NCBI GenBank assembly: GCA_012031265.1
Contig: JAAUTY010000008.1
Coordinates: 39,899-103,898, forward strand
Reading direction: 5' to 3'
Origin: Spirulinaceae cyanobacterium SM2_1_0
Lineage (GTDB): Bacteria; Cyanobacteriota; Cyanobacteriia; Cyanobacteriales; Spirulinaceae
DNA length: 64,000 bases
Shown: piece by piece, positions 55,701 through 63,745 of the stretch
How positions within the stretch are numbered: the stretch's first letter is position 1
Layout of the letters: every line of letters begins with the position of its first letter
Program-made: the position numbers and the translations under genes
The notes under the pieces: generated by a model
Databases searched by the model: none
The model's input: only the letters and a program-made list of their open reading frames with translations
What the model was told of the DNA's origin: nothing

Positions 55701-56225
55701 ATGGTTTACGTGTTACCGCTTCCTGTGATTGTTTTCCAATTGCTGTCGTTGACACTGGGCACCGCAATCGAGAGCTTAATTATTCGTTACAACCTGGGTT
55801 TTAGTCGCAAAAAGAGTGTTGAGTATGCCCTGACGCTCAATCTCTATTCCAGCATTTTTGCTTGGTTGATTTTGTTTGTTGCTCAAGCGATCGCGCCCCA
55901 AACGATCAGATTGCAGGTTATCAGTGGAATTTTATTCGATCGTTTCTACACCCAGTCTTTGCTCGCCAACAGCACCCTCGAAACCTTTGCCGCCGCGATC
56001 GCCTTCTCGCTGATTTGCATCATTGAGCTTAAGGGCTTCGATTTGATCAAGTTTCTCCTAGAAGCGTCCCCCCAACCCCTCGGCGACGATGCGGCGATCA
56101 CGCTCGTCAAGCGTCTCAACAAAGCGCTAACGAAGTCCAGCAGTCGCGGTGTCTCTTCCTTATTTCTGCTGGGCGCTTTTACCAATAGTGTCGTTTTGCT
56201 GATCTTCTTCTTGCGTGTGCTTTAA
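55701..56225 (+). CDS. fraC: Filament-integrity protein FraC-like
   Basis: The 174-residue protein has three to four membrane helices: LPLPVIVFQLLSLTLGTAIES, then SVEYALTLNLYSSIFAWLILF, ETFAAAIAFSLICIIELKG and VSSLFLLGAFTNSVVLLIFF. The opening with IIRYNLGFSRKKSVEYALTL resembles FraC of Anabaena. The next gene encodes a FraD-like protein, which supports the identity. FraC and FraD gather at septal junctions for cell-cell exchange. ATG 55701 is better than TTG 55686. Confidence 0.75.
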   Translation: MVYVLPLPVIVFQLLSLTLGTAIESLIIRYNLGFSRKKSVEYALTLNLYSSIFAWLILFVAQAIAPQTIRLQVISGILFDRFYTQSLLANSTLETFAAAIAFSLICIIELKGFDLIKFLLEASPQPLGDDAAITLVKRLNKALTKSSSRGVSSLFLLGAFTNSVVLLIFFLRVL

Positions 56226-56281
56226 CGCTATGCTGATCATCTCCAGCTCTCGTCGCCGCCACTCGGGCTGTTTGTGTGCTG

Positions 56282-57283
56282 ATGCTTGAGCTGCTCAAAA
56301 TCGCATTCCAATTCCTGCGGCAAGCTTGGAACTTCTTTTTTCCCCAGCGTTACTATTGCTGGCAGATGTTTGTTTGGCTCAAATTGCTTTCCGTCGTTAT
56401 GGCATTACTAGCTACTGGACCGACAGAGCGCTTCATTGATGCAGTGGGTTATGCCTTTCTGATTTTTGGTCTCACCTGGGCTGGAGCCGAAAATCACTTC
56501 AGTTTCACGCCCTGGCTCACCAGTGCCGGGATTTTGGATCTCCTCGCTGACTTTCTGACAGTTGTAAACCCGTCAGTTTGGCTCGTCACCTGGCTCCCGC
56601 TCGCGGCGGTGATTGCCAGCTTGCCCAAGTTTTTTAATAAAAACCTGGAATTTCACCTCCCCGACGCCCAAAAACGTCAGGATTTTCTAATCCTTTTCGG
56701 CAGTCAAGCGCTGATGGCTTGCTGGCTACAATTTGCGCTGGTCATTAATAATTGGCTTGATCGCTATCCCAGTTTGCTTGCCGATGACTTTGGTCACAGT
56801 CTGGTTGTCGTCCGCCTGACATCGCTACAGTCCGAAAACCAGTCGGTCACGCGCGGCAATGTCATCTTGGTGGAGTTGCGGCCGTTGCTCGTAAAACAAC
56901 TCAGTAATCAGCGTTGGTCGGTATTGCAACCTGCGCTTGAGGGCAACACTTGGGGCGAAGTCGCACTGCCCGACCTATATGATCAAACTATCAGCCGACT
57001 GGTCGTGAATCCACGCGAGGACTTGCCCGAAAACCGGCTTTGGGGATTGCGAGCTGAGAGTCAGCCAACGGAGCAGGGGTATCGGTTGGTAATCACGGCT
57101 GAGTGGCAGGGGCCGCGATCGCGTCAGCTCGACGATGAAGCCGAGCCAGATCCCTACACTGCGATCATGATCTGCCAAGTTGAGCCGCGACCGATCCCCG
57201 GCAATCTTGGCGTGTTAGGGACGATCGCGACCTGCACCATCGCGACCGAACGCCAGGAATTGAGCCGAGCACCAGCACTCTGA
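56282..57283 (+). CDS. fraD: Septal junction protein FraD-like (DUF5357)
   Basis: From ATG 56282 the protein has 333 residues. The N-terminal half has four or five membrane helices (MFVWLKLLSVVMALLATG, YAFLIFGLTWAGAENHF, WLTSAGILDLLADFL, FGSQALMACWLQFALVI). The second half is a soluble beta-rich domain, with the periplasmic segment in the family. FraD plugs and anchors septal junction tubes in Anabaena. It is 56 bp after fraC, probably one operon. FraE is not next. Confidence 0.78.
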   Translation: MLELLKIAFQFLRQAWNFFFPQRYYCWQMFVWLKLLSVVMALLATGPTERFIDAVGYAFLIFGLTWAGAENHFSFTPWLTSAGILDLLADFLTVVNPSVWLVTWLPLAAVIASLPKFFNKNLEFHLPDAQKRQDFLILFGSQALMACWLQFALVINNWLDRYPSLLADDFGHSLVVVRLTSLQSENQSVTRGNVILVELRPLLVKQLSNQRWSVLQPALEGNTWGEVALPDLYDQTISRLVVNPREDLPENRLWGLRAESQPTEQGYRLVITAEWQGPRSRQLDDEAEPDPYTAIMICQVEPRPIPGNLGVLGTIATCTIATERQELSRAPAL

Positions 57284-57302
57284 GCCAGACTCAGCTTTCG
57301 TC

Positions 57303-57773
57303 ATGGGCAAGCGACGGAGCCACCAATTCTTTACAATAAAAGCTCAGCGCGAAACACCGCTTGTTCGTATCTTTTACCTTATGTTTGGTTCCTTCCAGCG
57401 CAGTCATTTACGGCTTGAGGTCGATGCCACGGCGAGCACCTTGGCGGCAAGCTTGCAGCGTCCTGAGCATTTTCGCCGTTGGCTCTCGCCCCAGCAATTT
57501 GATGCCGGCTTGCCACTGCAACTGACACCCGACTGCCAGTTCACGGCACGGTTAGGGCCGGTGGCGATCGCCCATCGCGTCCAAGTCGCCCACGATAACG
57601 TTCTGCGTCTATTGCTGAGCGGTGCGGTAGACGGCTACCACGAATGGTACTGGGGCGATGGTTGGGTGCAGTCCCGCCTCGAGGCTGTTTCGCTGTTACC
57701 GCTCAATCTGACCCATACGGCTGCCTTGTGGCGCTTGCGAGACTTCGCAGCGGCTTTGCAAACAGCGGCTTAG
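57303..57773 (+). CDS. SRPBCC-like protein of unknown function
   Basis: The 156-residue protein resembles an SRPBCC (START-like) fold: LRLEVDATASTLAASLQRPEHFRRWLSP, GPVAIAHRVQVAHDN, LLSGAVDGYHEWYWGDGWVQSRLEAVS. Members bind lipids or polyketides. The internal Met (57384, MFGSFQRSH) may be the real start, since homology-like sequence begins there. It follows fraD by 19 bp and may belong to the same transcript. Confidence 0.72.
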   Translation: MGKRRSHQFFTIKAQRETPLVRIFYLMFGSFQRSHLRLEVDATASTLAASLQRPEHFRRWLSPQQFDAGLPLQLTPDCQFTARLGPVAIAHRVQVAHDNVLRLLLSGAVDGYHEWYWGDGWVQSRLEAVSLLPLNLTHTAALWRLRDFAAALQTAA

Positions 57774-58213
57774 CGTGCCTCAGGCAGTCAAGCATCCAGA
57801 CGCGCAAAAAAGCGTTGTATCGATCGTTAGGAGCGGGGCAGTTTGAGCGCCCAGTCAATGCCCTGCAAATCGCCTGCCAGAATTGGCCGTGACCGCTCTG
57901 TGCAAGCTGCGCGATCGCTCGTCGAACCCCTGTAGCATTCAGACAAACCTCAGCAGTTCGAGCGCTTCACCAGTGACATACTCCGCGATGCCAATGTTTT
58001 GAACATCTACCATCACAACCGCTTAGATACGACCTAACTTAGTCTTGGTGGGGTAGCTTATGAGTTGGCGTGCCGCTGAGTTTCTAGCGATCGCCTTTAA
58101 TTAAGTTTGTACTCTGTTTTCTCCTCGTGTAGAACCGACTAGCATGAAGCAAGGCGAGTTGTTTCTGCTCATTTCATCCGCACCTCACTAGACAGATCTC
58201 ACTAAACAGAATC
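57774..58213. other. Gene-free stretch
   Basis: About 440 bp between two plus-strand genes. I see no full ORF, RNA gene or terminator. A minus-strand stretch near 57946-58017 translates to a protein-like fragment (MVDVQNIGIAEYVTGEALEL), perhaps the remnant of a lost gene. HIP1 octamers occur at 57911 and near 58087. Confidence 0.4.
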
Positions 58214-58729
58214 ATGATCCCCGCAATTTCGACCGTCCTTGCACTGGGTCTCCTCGCGGCTGCACCCAATTCGCAGCCACCAGCCCTCCGAGATCCAGAG
58301 CCACCCGACCTGACGCAGCGGCGCTTTCTGGTGGAATGCCATTGCTTTATTCCTGCGGCTGATGGCTTGACCGAAGATTATGGTTACGAGCTAAATGCAT
58401 TCGGCTACGCGCAGCCGCAGCCCAATGGCATTGAGATTCAGCTTGATGAGCGTCAGATTCGCTTCTCAGTGAAACAACGACCTGCTTTAGAGGGTGAGTA
58501 TGAAGTGATCCATGCTGCAATCCCGCTGGTGCAGCGTCCAGGACAGAATTGTGTCGATGGGGGTTGCGATCGCGTCGATTTGGTCTCTGAGTCAGTCCTT
58601 GAAGACGCGCTACGGATAACCTATGACCAAGACCGTGGCCGGATGTTCGTCGAGCACCGACTCAGCGATGAAGTCGTCCTGCGTGGACGCGGTGGCTGTT
58701 TATTTGTCGCTCTGCCACCAGCGCCGTAG
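58214..58729 (+). CDS. Secreted protein of unknown function
   Basis: The 171-residue product has a short signal sequence (ISTVLALGLLAAA) and a mature part with paired Cys (VECHCF; NCVDGGC; GGCLFV), which could form disulfides outside the cytoplasm. No family is recognised. The start ATG 58214 is preceded by an A-rich leader but no clear ribosome binding site. Confidence 0.65.
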   Translation: MIPAISTVLALGLLAAAPNSQPPALRDPEPPDLTQRRFLVECHCFIPAADGLTEDYGYELNAFGYAQPQPNGIEIQLDERQIRFSVKQRPALEGEYEVIHAAIPLVQRPGQNCVDGGCDRVDLVSESVLEDALRITYDQDRGRMFVEHRLSDEVVLRGRGGCLFVALPPAP

Positions 58730-58858
58730 GAGTGGCTCGGTCAGTAGAGACTGACGCACGAAGTTGCAATTTGTAACGAAGGATGCAGTCTGACCGTGAG
58801 AATTGCGGCAATATGCGCTCTAAGTTAGTCAATCTCCGGTACTCTCGCCTCTCTTGTC

Positions 58859-59245
58859 ATGTCTATCAAGTCCTCGCGCCCTCTCTTGTTTGCAGCGGTT
58901 CTAGTAGCTGGTTTGGGGCTTGCTACGGCGGTTCCGGCTACAGCGTGCCTACTGGGTCAGCGCAATTACTCGCCAGCCAACCGAACCGATGTCAATCCTG
59001 CCGGCTTATTGGCTCAGTTCAACTGGCAGCAACATCGGGCAACATTACTCGGTGGATTCGGGATGTTGGCAGTGAGCGCTGTCGGCTTAGGCTGGCTGGC
59101 GCGATCGCGGCATCGTGCTCAGTCCGTGACGACGGCTGACCTGTTCGCGGTTGAGTCTTTCCCCATTCCTGTTTACCTCGAGTCGTCTGACACCGCCGCC
59201 GAGCCGGACTCAGAAGCTTCAGAGTCAGCGACGAGCTGGGACTAG
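58859..59245 (+). CDS. Small membrane protein of unknown function
   Basis: The 128-residue protein has a signal-like helix (LLFAAVLVAGLGLATAVPATA), an internal membrane segment (LLGGFGMLAVSAVGLGWLA) followed by RSRHR, and an acidic Glu/Ser/Asp tail. No family is recognised. The second helix and basic stop-transfer residues suggest a membrane anchor with a cytoplasmic tail. Confidence 0.6.
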   Translation: MSIKSSRPLLFAAVLVAGLGLATAVPATACLLGQRNYSPANRTDVNPAGLLAQFNWQQHRATLLGGFGMLAVSAVGLGWLARSRHRAQSVTTADLFAVESFPIPVYLESSDTAAEPDSEASESATSWD

Positions 59246-59631
59246 GCGTTCAGCTTTCCCTCCCCTGTATCTGCGCTTGCTAGCTTTACGCCAGCAAGCA
59301 TTTTTTTTGGCTTTGAGTTTGTCGGTGACTGGCAACTGCTTTCAGAGATACTGCCGCTGTTGGCCACCCGTTCAGCTCAACCAGAAATCACAGACCCCTG
59401 CGTGGGCACATAGCTCCGTCCCATTGAGTGTGTGAGCTATGGCAAAGTCCGGGTTCGCCTCTGAGCGCTGCCACGACAACCGTAATGTGAGGATGCAAGC
59501 AACCTCAAAAACCAGGCTTGACTCCCTAGTAGTCTGTCAAGCGCCCTCACCCCAACCCCCCTTCGCCCAGGATTGGGAGAAGGCGACGGGATGCCAAGTT
59601 GAGCATCCGGCAAATTGGGCTTGACGCACCA
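59246..59631. other. Gene-free stretch
   Basis: Contains a CCCTCACCCCAACCCCCC / GGGAGAAGGCG element near 59549-59590, similar to common cyanobacterial intergenic repeats. No gene is supported. It lies between convergent genes. Confidence 0.5.
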
Positions 59632-60513
59632 CTAGCGCGCAACGCTTGCATTGTGCTCGTAGGGCAATTTTGCACCGGGTCGGGGTAGGTAGCGGTAGAT
59701 GAAGTAGCCCAAAACTGGCGCTGACGCAATCATCAGCAGCAGTCCCGGTGCCCAGCCAGCCGCTAGGGTCGCTGTCAGGGCGGCGGCAGTCTGTGATTCG
59801 GCAGGGGAGCTATCGATGCGGGTGAGTAGATAGACCGTGGCATTGTTGAGAAAGTGGGCGGCGATCGGCACCCAGAGCGTGCGGCTGTGGCAGTAGAGCA
59901 GTGTCCACACCACCCCTACGATGGTCAGTCCGACCGGGTTAGCATGACCGAGACCGAATAGCAGTGAGCTGAGCCAAATCGCGGGAGTGAGACCCCACTT
60001 CTCGGCCCAGCGATGGAATAGTACGCCGCGAAAGAGAAATTCCTCGGCGAGGGGGGCGACGAGCATCAGGGCGATCGCCTCCAGCAGCATCAGCAGCTTG
60101 GGAAACCGGGAATCGAGATCAATCGCCAGCAACGATTCAGCATTTTCAGCTACCCAGTCGGGGGCGAGTTGGTAGAGCAGCGCGTAGGAGAGCAGGCCGG
60201 AGCCGAGGGAAAAGGCGAGCAGGGCGATCGCCAACCCCAACACCCACCCCCAGTTGTAACCGCGCGGCCAGCGGCCGAGCAGATGCTGGGGCTGCACGCC
60301 CGCTTGCTGCAAATCCCACCAAGCCCAAGCTGCTGTCAGGCTGAAACTGAGGATGAAAATGAAATAGGTCAACAGCGGGTCATCCAGCGGGATGCCAAGC
60401 CAATAGCTGACTGTGCCACTGGCGAAGCTAGCGCCAATGAGCAGGAGAAAAAAGGCGAGCAGCAGGCGGCGCGAGCGCACCGCCGCAAAAGCGGAGTTGG
60501 CAGACGGGGGCAT
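59632..60513 (-). CDS. CPBP-family intramembrane metalloprotease
   Basis: The 293-residue protein has seven or eight helices. The active-site motifs are EEFLFR (157-162), a His in LLFGLGHANPVG and HFLNN. CPBP proteases include Rce1-type CAAX processors; bacterial members often have unknown targets. The gene starts 12 bp after the end of the (frame-corrected) ABC ATPase gene and would be cotranscribed with it. Confidence 0.88.
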   Translation of the reverse strand: MPPSANSAFAAVRSRRLLLAFFLLLIGASFASGTVSYWLGIPLDDPLLTYFIFILSFSLTAAWAWWDLQQAGVQPQHLLGRWPRGYNWGWVLGLAIALLAFSLGSGLLSYALLYQLAPDWVAENAESLLAIDLDSRFPKLLMLLEAIALMLVAPLAEEFLFRGVLFHRWAEKWGLTPAIWLSSLLFGLGHANPVGLTIVGVVWTLLYCHSRTLWVPIAAHFLNNATVYLLTRIDSSPAESQTAAALTATLAAGWAPGLLLMIASAPVLGYFIYRYLPRPGAKLPYEHNASVAR

Positions 60514-60524
60514 GGTGTTGGGGT

Positions 60525-61426
60525 TTAGGGCGCGGCGAGATTTTGGGTGACCTCGAGGTAGATGTGTTCGAGGCGCACGGGCTGACGGGCGATCGCCGCG
60601 AGCGGAATGCCCTCGAAGCGCGCCACCAGCTCTGTTAGTGTCAGTTCTTCTGGCAGCCAGAAGGCGAGGTCACTGCCGTAGCGACGCTGCGGATAACCCA
60701 GACTCTCGGCTCGGGCGATCGCCCCGGTTCGTCCGGCGTCGTCAGCACCACAATCTCGCAGGCAGCGACATACTGTTGCAGCTCAGCCAGCGTCCCCTCC
60801 GCGACAATCCGACCCGACTTGAGAATCCCAATGCGCTCGCAAAGTCGCTCCGCCTCGTCGAGTAGGTGAGTGGTGAGCAGGATGGTCATGCCCTGGGCTT
60901 GCAGATGACGGATGAGCGCCCAGATTTCGTAGCGAGACTCGAGGTCGAGGCCGGTGGTCGGTTCGTCGAGAATCAGGAGTTTGGGCTGATGGACGATCGC
61001 GGCAGCAATATTAGCGCGACGCTGCATCCCGCCACTGAGGGTTTCGACGCGGCTGTGGGCGCGATCGCCCAGATTCACAGCCGCTAGACTGGCGGCAACG
61101 CGACGGCGGCGTTGCTGGCGGTCGAGACCGTAGATTTGCGCGAAGAAGTGCAGATTTTCGGCAACGGTCAGTTGCCGGTAGAGCAGATTGTCCTGGGGTG
61201 CAACGCCGAGCCAATTTTTGCGGGTCGGTCGCAGCGGCTCACCGTTGAGGGCGATCTGGCCGCTGTCGGGGGCGAGGACTTGACAGAGGATGTTGATCGT
61301 CGTCGTTTTGCCCGCTCCATTGGGGCCGAGCAGGCCGTAGATTTCACCGGCCTGCAAGTGGAGGCTCAGGCGATCCAGGACGGTTCGCTGGCCGTAGGTT
61401 TTGCAGAGCGCCTCAATCGCCAGCAT
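60525..61426 (-). CDS. ABC transporter ATP-binding protein with a frame change near the 3' end
   Basis: The ATPase starts at ATG 61426 and has Walker A GPNGAGKTTT, Q-loop APQDNLL, signature LSGGMQRRANIAAAIV, Walker B LLILDEPTTGLD and LLTTHLLDEAERL, all intact. In the first frame it stops at 60641 after an atypical tail. In another frame sequence typical of these ATPases continues (AESLGYPQRRYGSDLAFWLP ... RLEHIYLEVTQNLAAP) and ends at 60525. The switch lies at the four G (CCCC on the plus strand, 60722-60725); one added base would restore it. No permease gene is next to it. Confidence 0.85.
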
Positions 61427-61603
61427 GGATTTCCGCCAGAAGCAACATTCAAACTCATCAGGGGTGGGCATGGCGACTAGCTGGGGTGTCAGCCAGTGCC
61501 GGGATTCGTTCATTGAGCCTAACGTGGACGGCGGCGATCGCCAGAGCGAACCAACGATGGATGCCTTGCAGCCAGAGGCAATTTTAGGCTAGATCTAAAG
61601 ACT

Positions 61604-61933
61604 ATGGTTGAACCAATTCCCCCGATTACGCTGCCACCGCCCCAGGATGCGGTGCAAGAAGGTCAGTGGCTGCAAGCCTCATTGCGGCGCTGGCTGGATG
61701 AGGAGTTTTTGCCGGAGCCGGTGAATGTCAAGATTGCCCAACGGGCGGCTGAAATTTTCGTGCGTCAGCGCCTCGAAGGTGAGAACGATGTCGGTGAACT
61801 GGCGATCGCCATTGTCACCGAGATGCAGGCGTTTGATTTCAGCCGTAGCTTCTACGGAGAATTTGCGATCGCCAACGCAGTCAGCGATCTCTTGCTCGAC
61901 AGTCTCGGCATCGACCGCTGCTGCGGCAACTGA
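61604..61933 (+). CDS. Small acidic protein of unknown function
   Basis: The 109-residue protein looks all-helical: GQWLQASLRRWLDEEF, VNVKIAQRAAEIFVRQRLEG, GELAIAIVTEMQAFDF and FAIANAVSDLLLDSLG. I do not recognise the family. Codon use matches the neighbours and the start ATG is unambiguous. It is divergent from the ABC ATPase and convergent with rpsN. Confidence 0.72.
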   Translation: MVEPIPPITLPPPQDAVQEGQWLQASLRRWLDEEFLPEPVNVKIAQRAAEIFVRQRLEGENDVGELAIAIVTEMQAFDFSRSFYGEFAIANAVSDLLLDSLGIDRCCGN

Positions 61934-62019
61934 CGCTGGCGCTCTCAGCCGACCACAGCCACAGAGCGGTGTCGTCCTGAACAACCGCGCCGCCGCCAAA
62001 CAAGCCAGATCCCTGGCAA

Positions 62020-62322
62020 CTACCAGCTCGACTTGACGACGCCTGGCAACAAGCCCTCGTGTGCCATCTCACGCAGCACGTTGCGGCACAGACCAAAATC
62101 GCGGTAGTAACCGCGCGGCCGCCCGGTCGCCCAACAGCGATTGTGCAGGCGCACGCGGGCGCTGTTGCGCGGCAGTTGTTGGATCTGGCGGTGGATTTCC
62201 AATTTTTCCATGTGCGAGCTTGCTGTACGGAAGCGTTCTTTCAGCTCGGCGCGCTTATCGGCATATTTTTCAACAAGTTTGCGGCGCTTTTTCTCGCGCG
62301 CGATCATGGACTTCTTCGCCAT
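62020..62322 (-). CDS. rpsN: 30S ribosomal protein S14
   Basis: The 100-residue protein begins [20 protein letters not shown] and has [20 protein letters not shown]. It is the long, zinc-free S14 type as in E. coli and other cyanobacteria. It is a single gene outside the ribosomal operons, as is usual in cyanobacteria. Confidence 0.97.
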   Translation of the reverse strand: MAKKSMIAREKKRRKLVEKYADKRAELKERFRTASSHMEKLEIHRQIQQLPRNSARVRLHNRCWATGRPRGYYRDFGLCRNVLREMAHEGLLPGVVKSSW

Positions 62323-62643
62323 AGCTTTGAGGAGCAGAAAATTTTTGACACTATCCTCAATTATGCCTGATCGTGAGTTGTGGGTGCAACCCCGACCAGA
62401 GATTCAGAGATTGCTAGCCATCCTCATCGCTCCACCTGCGAGAATAGAGTCATCGATACCGCAGCGCCTAATGCTCAACTGACCAGCGCGCTAAAACTCT
62501 AACTTGGACATTCACATTGACTGAGCCGACATCCTCCTAGTACCGCTACGCGGAATTTTGAGTTCTGAGTTTTGAGTGATGAGTGCAGACAATACGGGCA
62601 TCCTACGGATCTTGAATGGGCATCTCATTTCCGCCGCCTTGTA
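62323..62643. other. rpsN upstream region and repeat copy E
   Basis: The first ~210 bp should carry the rpsN promoter (A/T-rich at 62335-62365). The rest is repeat copy E. Confidence 0.5.
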
Positions 62644-62647
62644 CTAG
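62537..62647 (-). repeat. 111-bp CTAG-bounded interspersed repeat, copy E, inverted
   Basis: From CTAGTACCGCTACGCGG to GCCGCCTTGTACTAG, 111 bp, opposite orientation to the other full copies. Its last CTAG (62644-62647) supplies the TAG stop codon of the secreted-protein gene to its right. Confidence 0.93.
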
Positions 62648-63135
62648 CGCACCTGGCTGAGACGAATGATGTAGGGGTGGTAATCGTGCTGGCGATAAGA
62701 GCCGACCCAGATTTCGTAGCGGCCGGGCAGCCACTGACCGGCGATCCCCGGATTGCGCTCGACAATATCGTCATTGCACCAAGTCCCGCCCGGCCCGCGC
62801 ACGACCAGCGTCGTATCTTCCGGGCTGTACACTTGCAGGTCAAGGTAGTCGAAAAAATCAGTCAGCGTCAGGACGTGGTCGGGCAGCCCGTCTACAAAAC
62901 CACTGCAAGGGCCGGTCGGGGTCTCGACGCGCGCCGCCACCTCGCGGGCGGGCTGTTCACCACCGCTGATCCCGCGCAACACGGTGGGATCCGGAGCGAA
63001 GCCGAGGCTGAGCGACGCATTCTCGAAGATGGGTGAACCGGGAAACTGACTAAACTGGGCACGGGCTGGCAAGGTGAGCCAGAGCGTGGCGATCGCCACT
63101 CCGCAGCAGCCAGCAAAGAAACGGATGATCATCAT
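62644..63135 (-). CDS. Secreted protein with PPC-like beta-sandwich
   Basis: From ATG 63135 (MMIIRFFAG) it has 163 residues: a signal peptide (FAGCCGVAIATLWLTLPARA), then FPGSPIFENASLSLGFAPDP and a C-terminal YLDLQVYSPEDTTLVVRGPG with WCNDDIVERNPGI and GRYEIWVGSY. The last part resembles bacterial pre-peptidase C-terminal (PPC) domains. Function unknown. Its stop codon TAG is inside repeat copy E, so the original C-terminus may have been changed. Confidence 0.75.
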   Translation of the reverse strand: MMIIRFFAGCCGVAIATLWLTLPARAQFSQFPGSPIFENASLSLGFAPDPTVLRGISGGEQPAREVAARVETPTGPCSGFVDGLPDHVLTLTDFFDYLDLQVYSPEDTTLVVRGPGGTWCNDDIVERNPGIAGQWLPGRYEIWVGSYRQHDYHPYIIRLSQVR

Positions 63136-63745
63136 ATGAACTAATGGCAAATCTCAAACTTGGGCGAGCAGACCGGGCAGCGGTTCAGCACGAGCGAGCC
63201 GAGCAGGTACTGGGGATGCTCTCAGATCCCGGCTATCGATAGCATAATTGACGGGGGCAGCCCCCTGACGTTCCAGACCAGTGCCAGGGACGGGGCGCGG
63301 CGAAAAATTTTGGCTGCTTTGGCAATGACGGCGACTGAGCGCTCCCAACGCTACTTCATCGCGCTGATCCCCCCGGTGGCACTGCGCTAGGAGATCGTGT
63401 CGCTTCAGCAGCCTTTTGCGGCGACCGATCGTATCTGACTCCAGCAGCTTGTTGGCGCGCTTGGCCAACTGTGGCGACGCAGGCATTTCGGGCCGAATTC
63501 TGGGCGACGGCCTGAGTCTTGCTGGTGCATGACGGGCAGTGCTGGCAAATCGCCGGTCAGTTGCCATTAACGACCGACCCAGACTTTGGAGACTGAGCCA
63601 AAAAAATCCGGCTTCGCCTGCGATTCGGCGTAATCTGTAGCAAAATTCAGGGCTGGTTTACACTTACGATCAAGGTCGCGCGTTTGTAAATCAGTGTTGG
63701 TACATTTTGCCAGTGCTTGGTGTCGGGAGAGGTGAGTCGCGATTG
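63136..63745. other. Gene-free stretch upstream of the kinase-like gene
   Basis: About 600 bp. A 137-residue Arg/Pro-rich frame at 63154-63567 (minus) and a shorter plus-strand frame exist but neither looks like a protein. T/A-rich sequence at 63595-63720 may be the promoter of the gene at 63746. Confidence 0.45.

Noticed and set aside
63154..63567. 137-residue minus-strand frame
   Set aside because: Arg/Pro/Ala-rich throughout with no hydrophobic periodicity; likely a GC-driven open frame.
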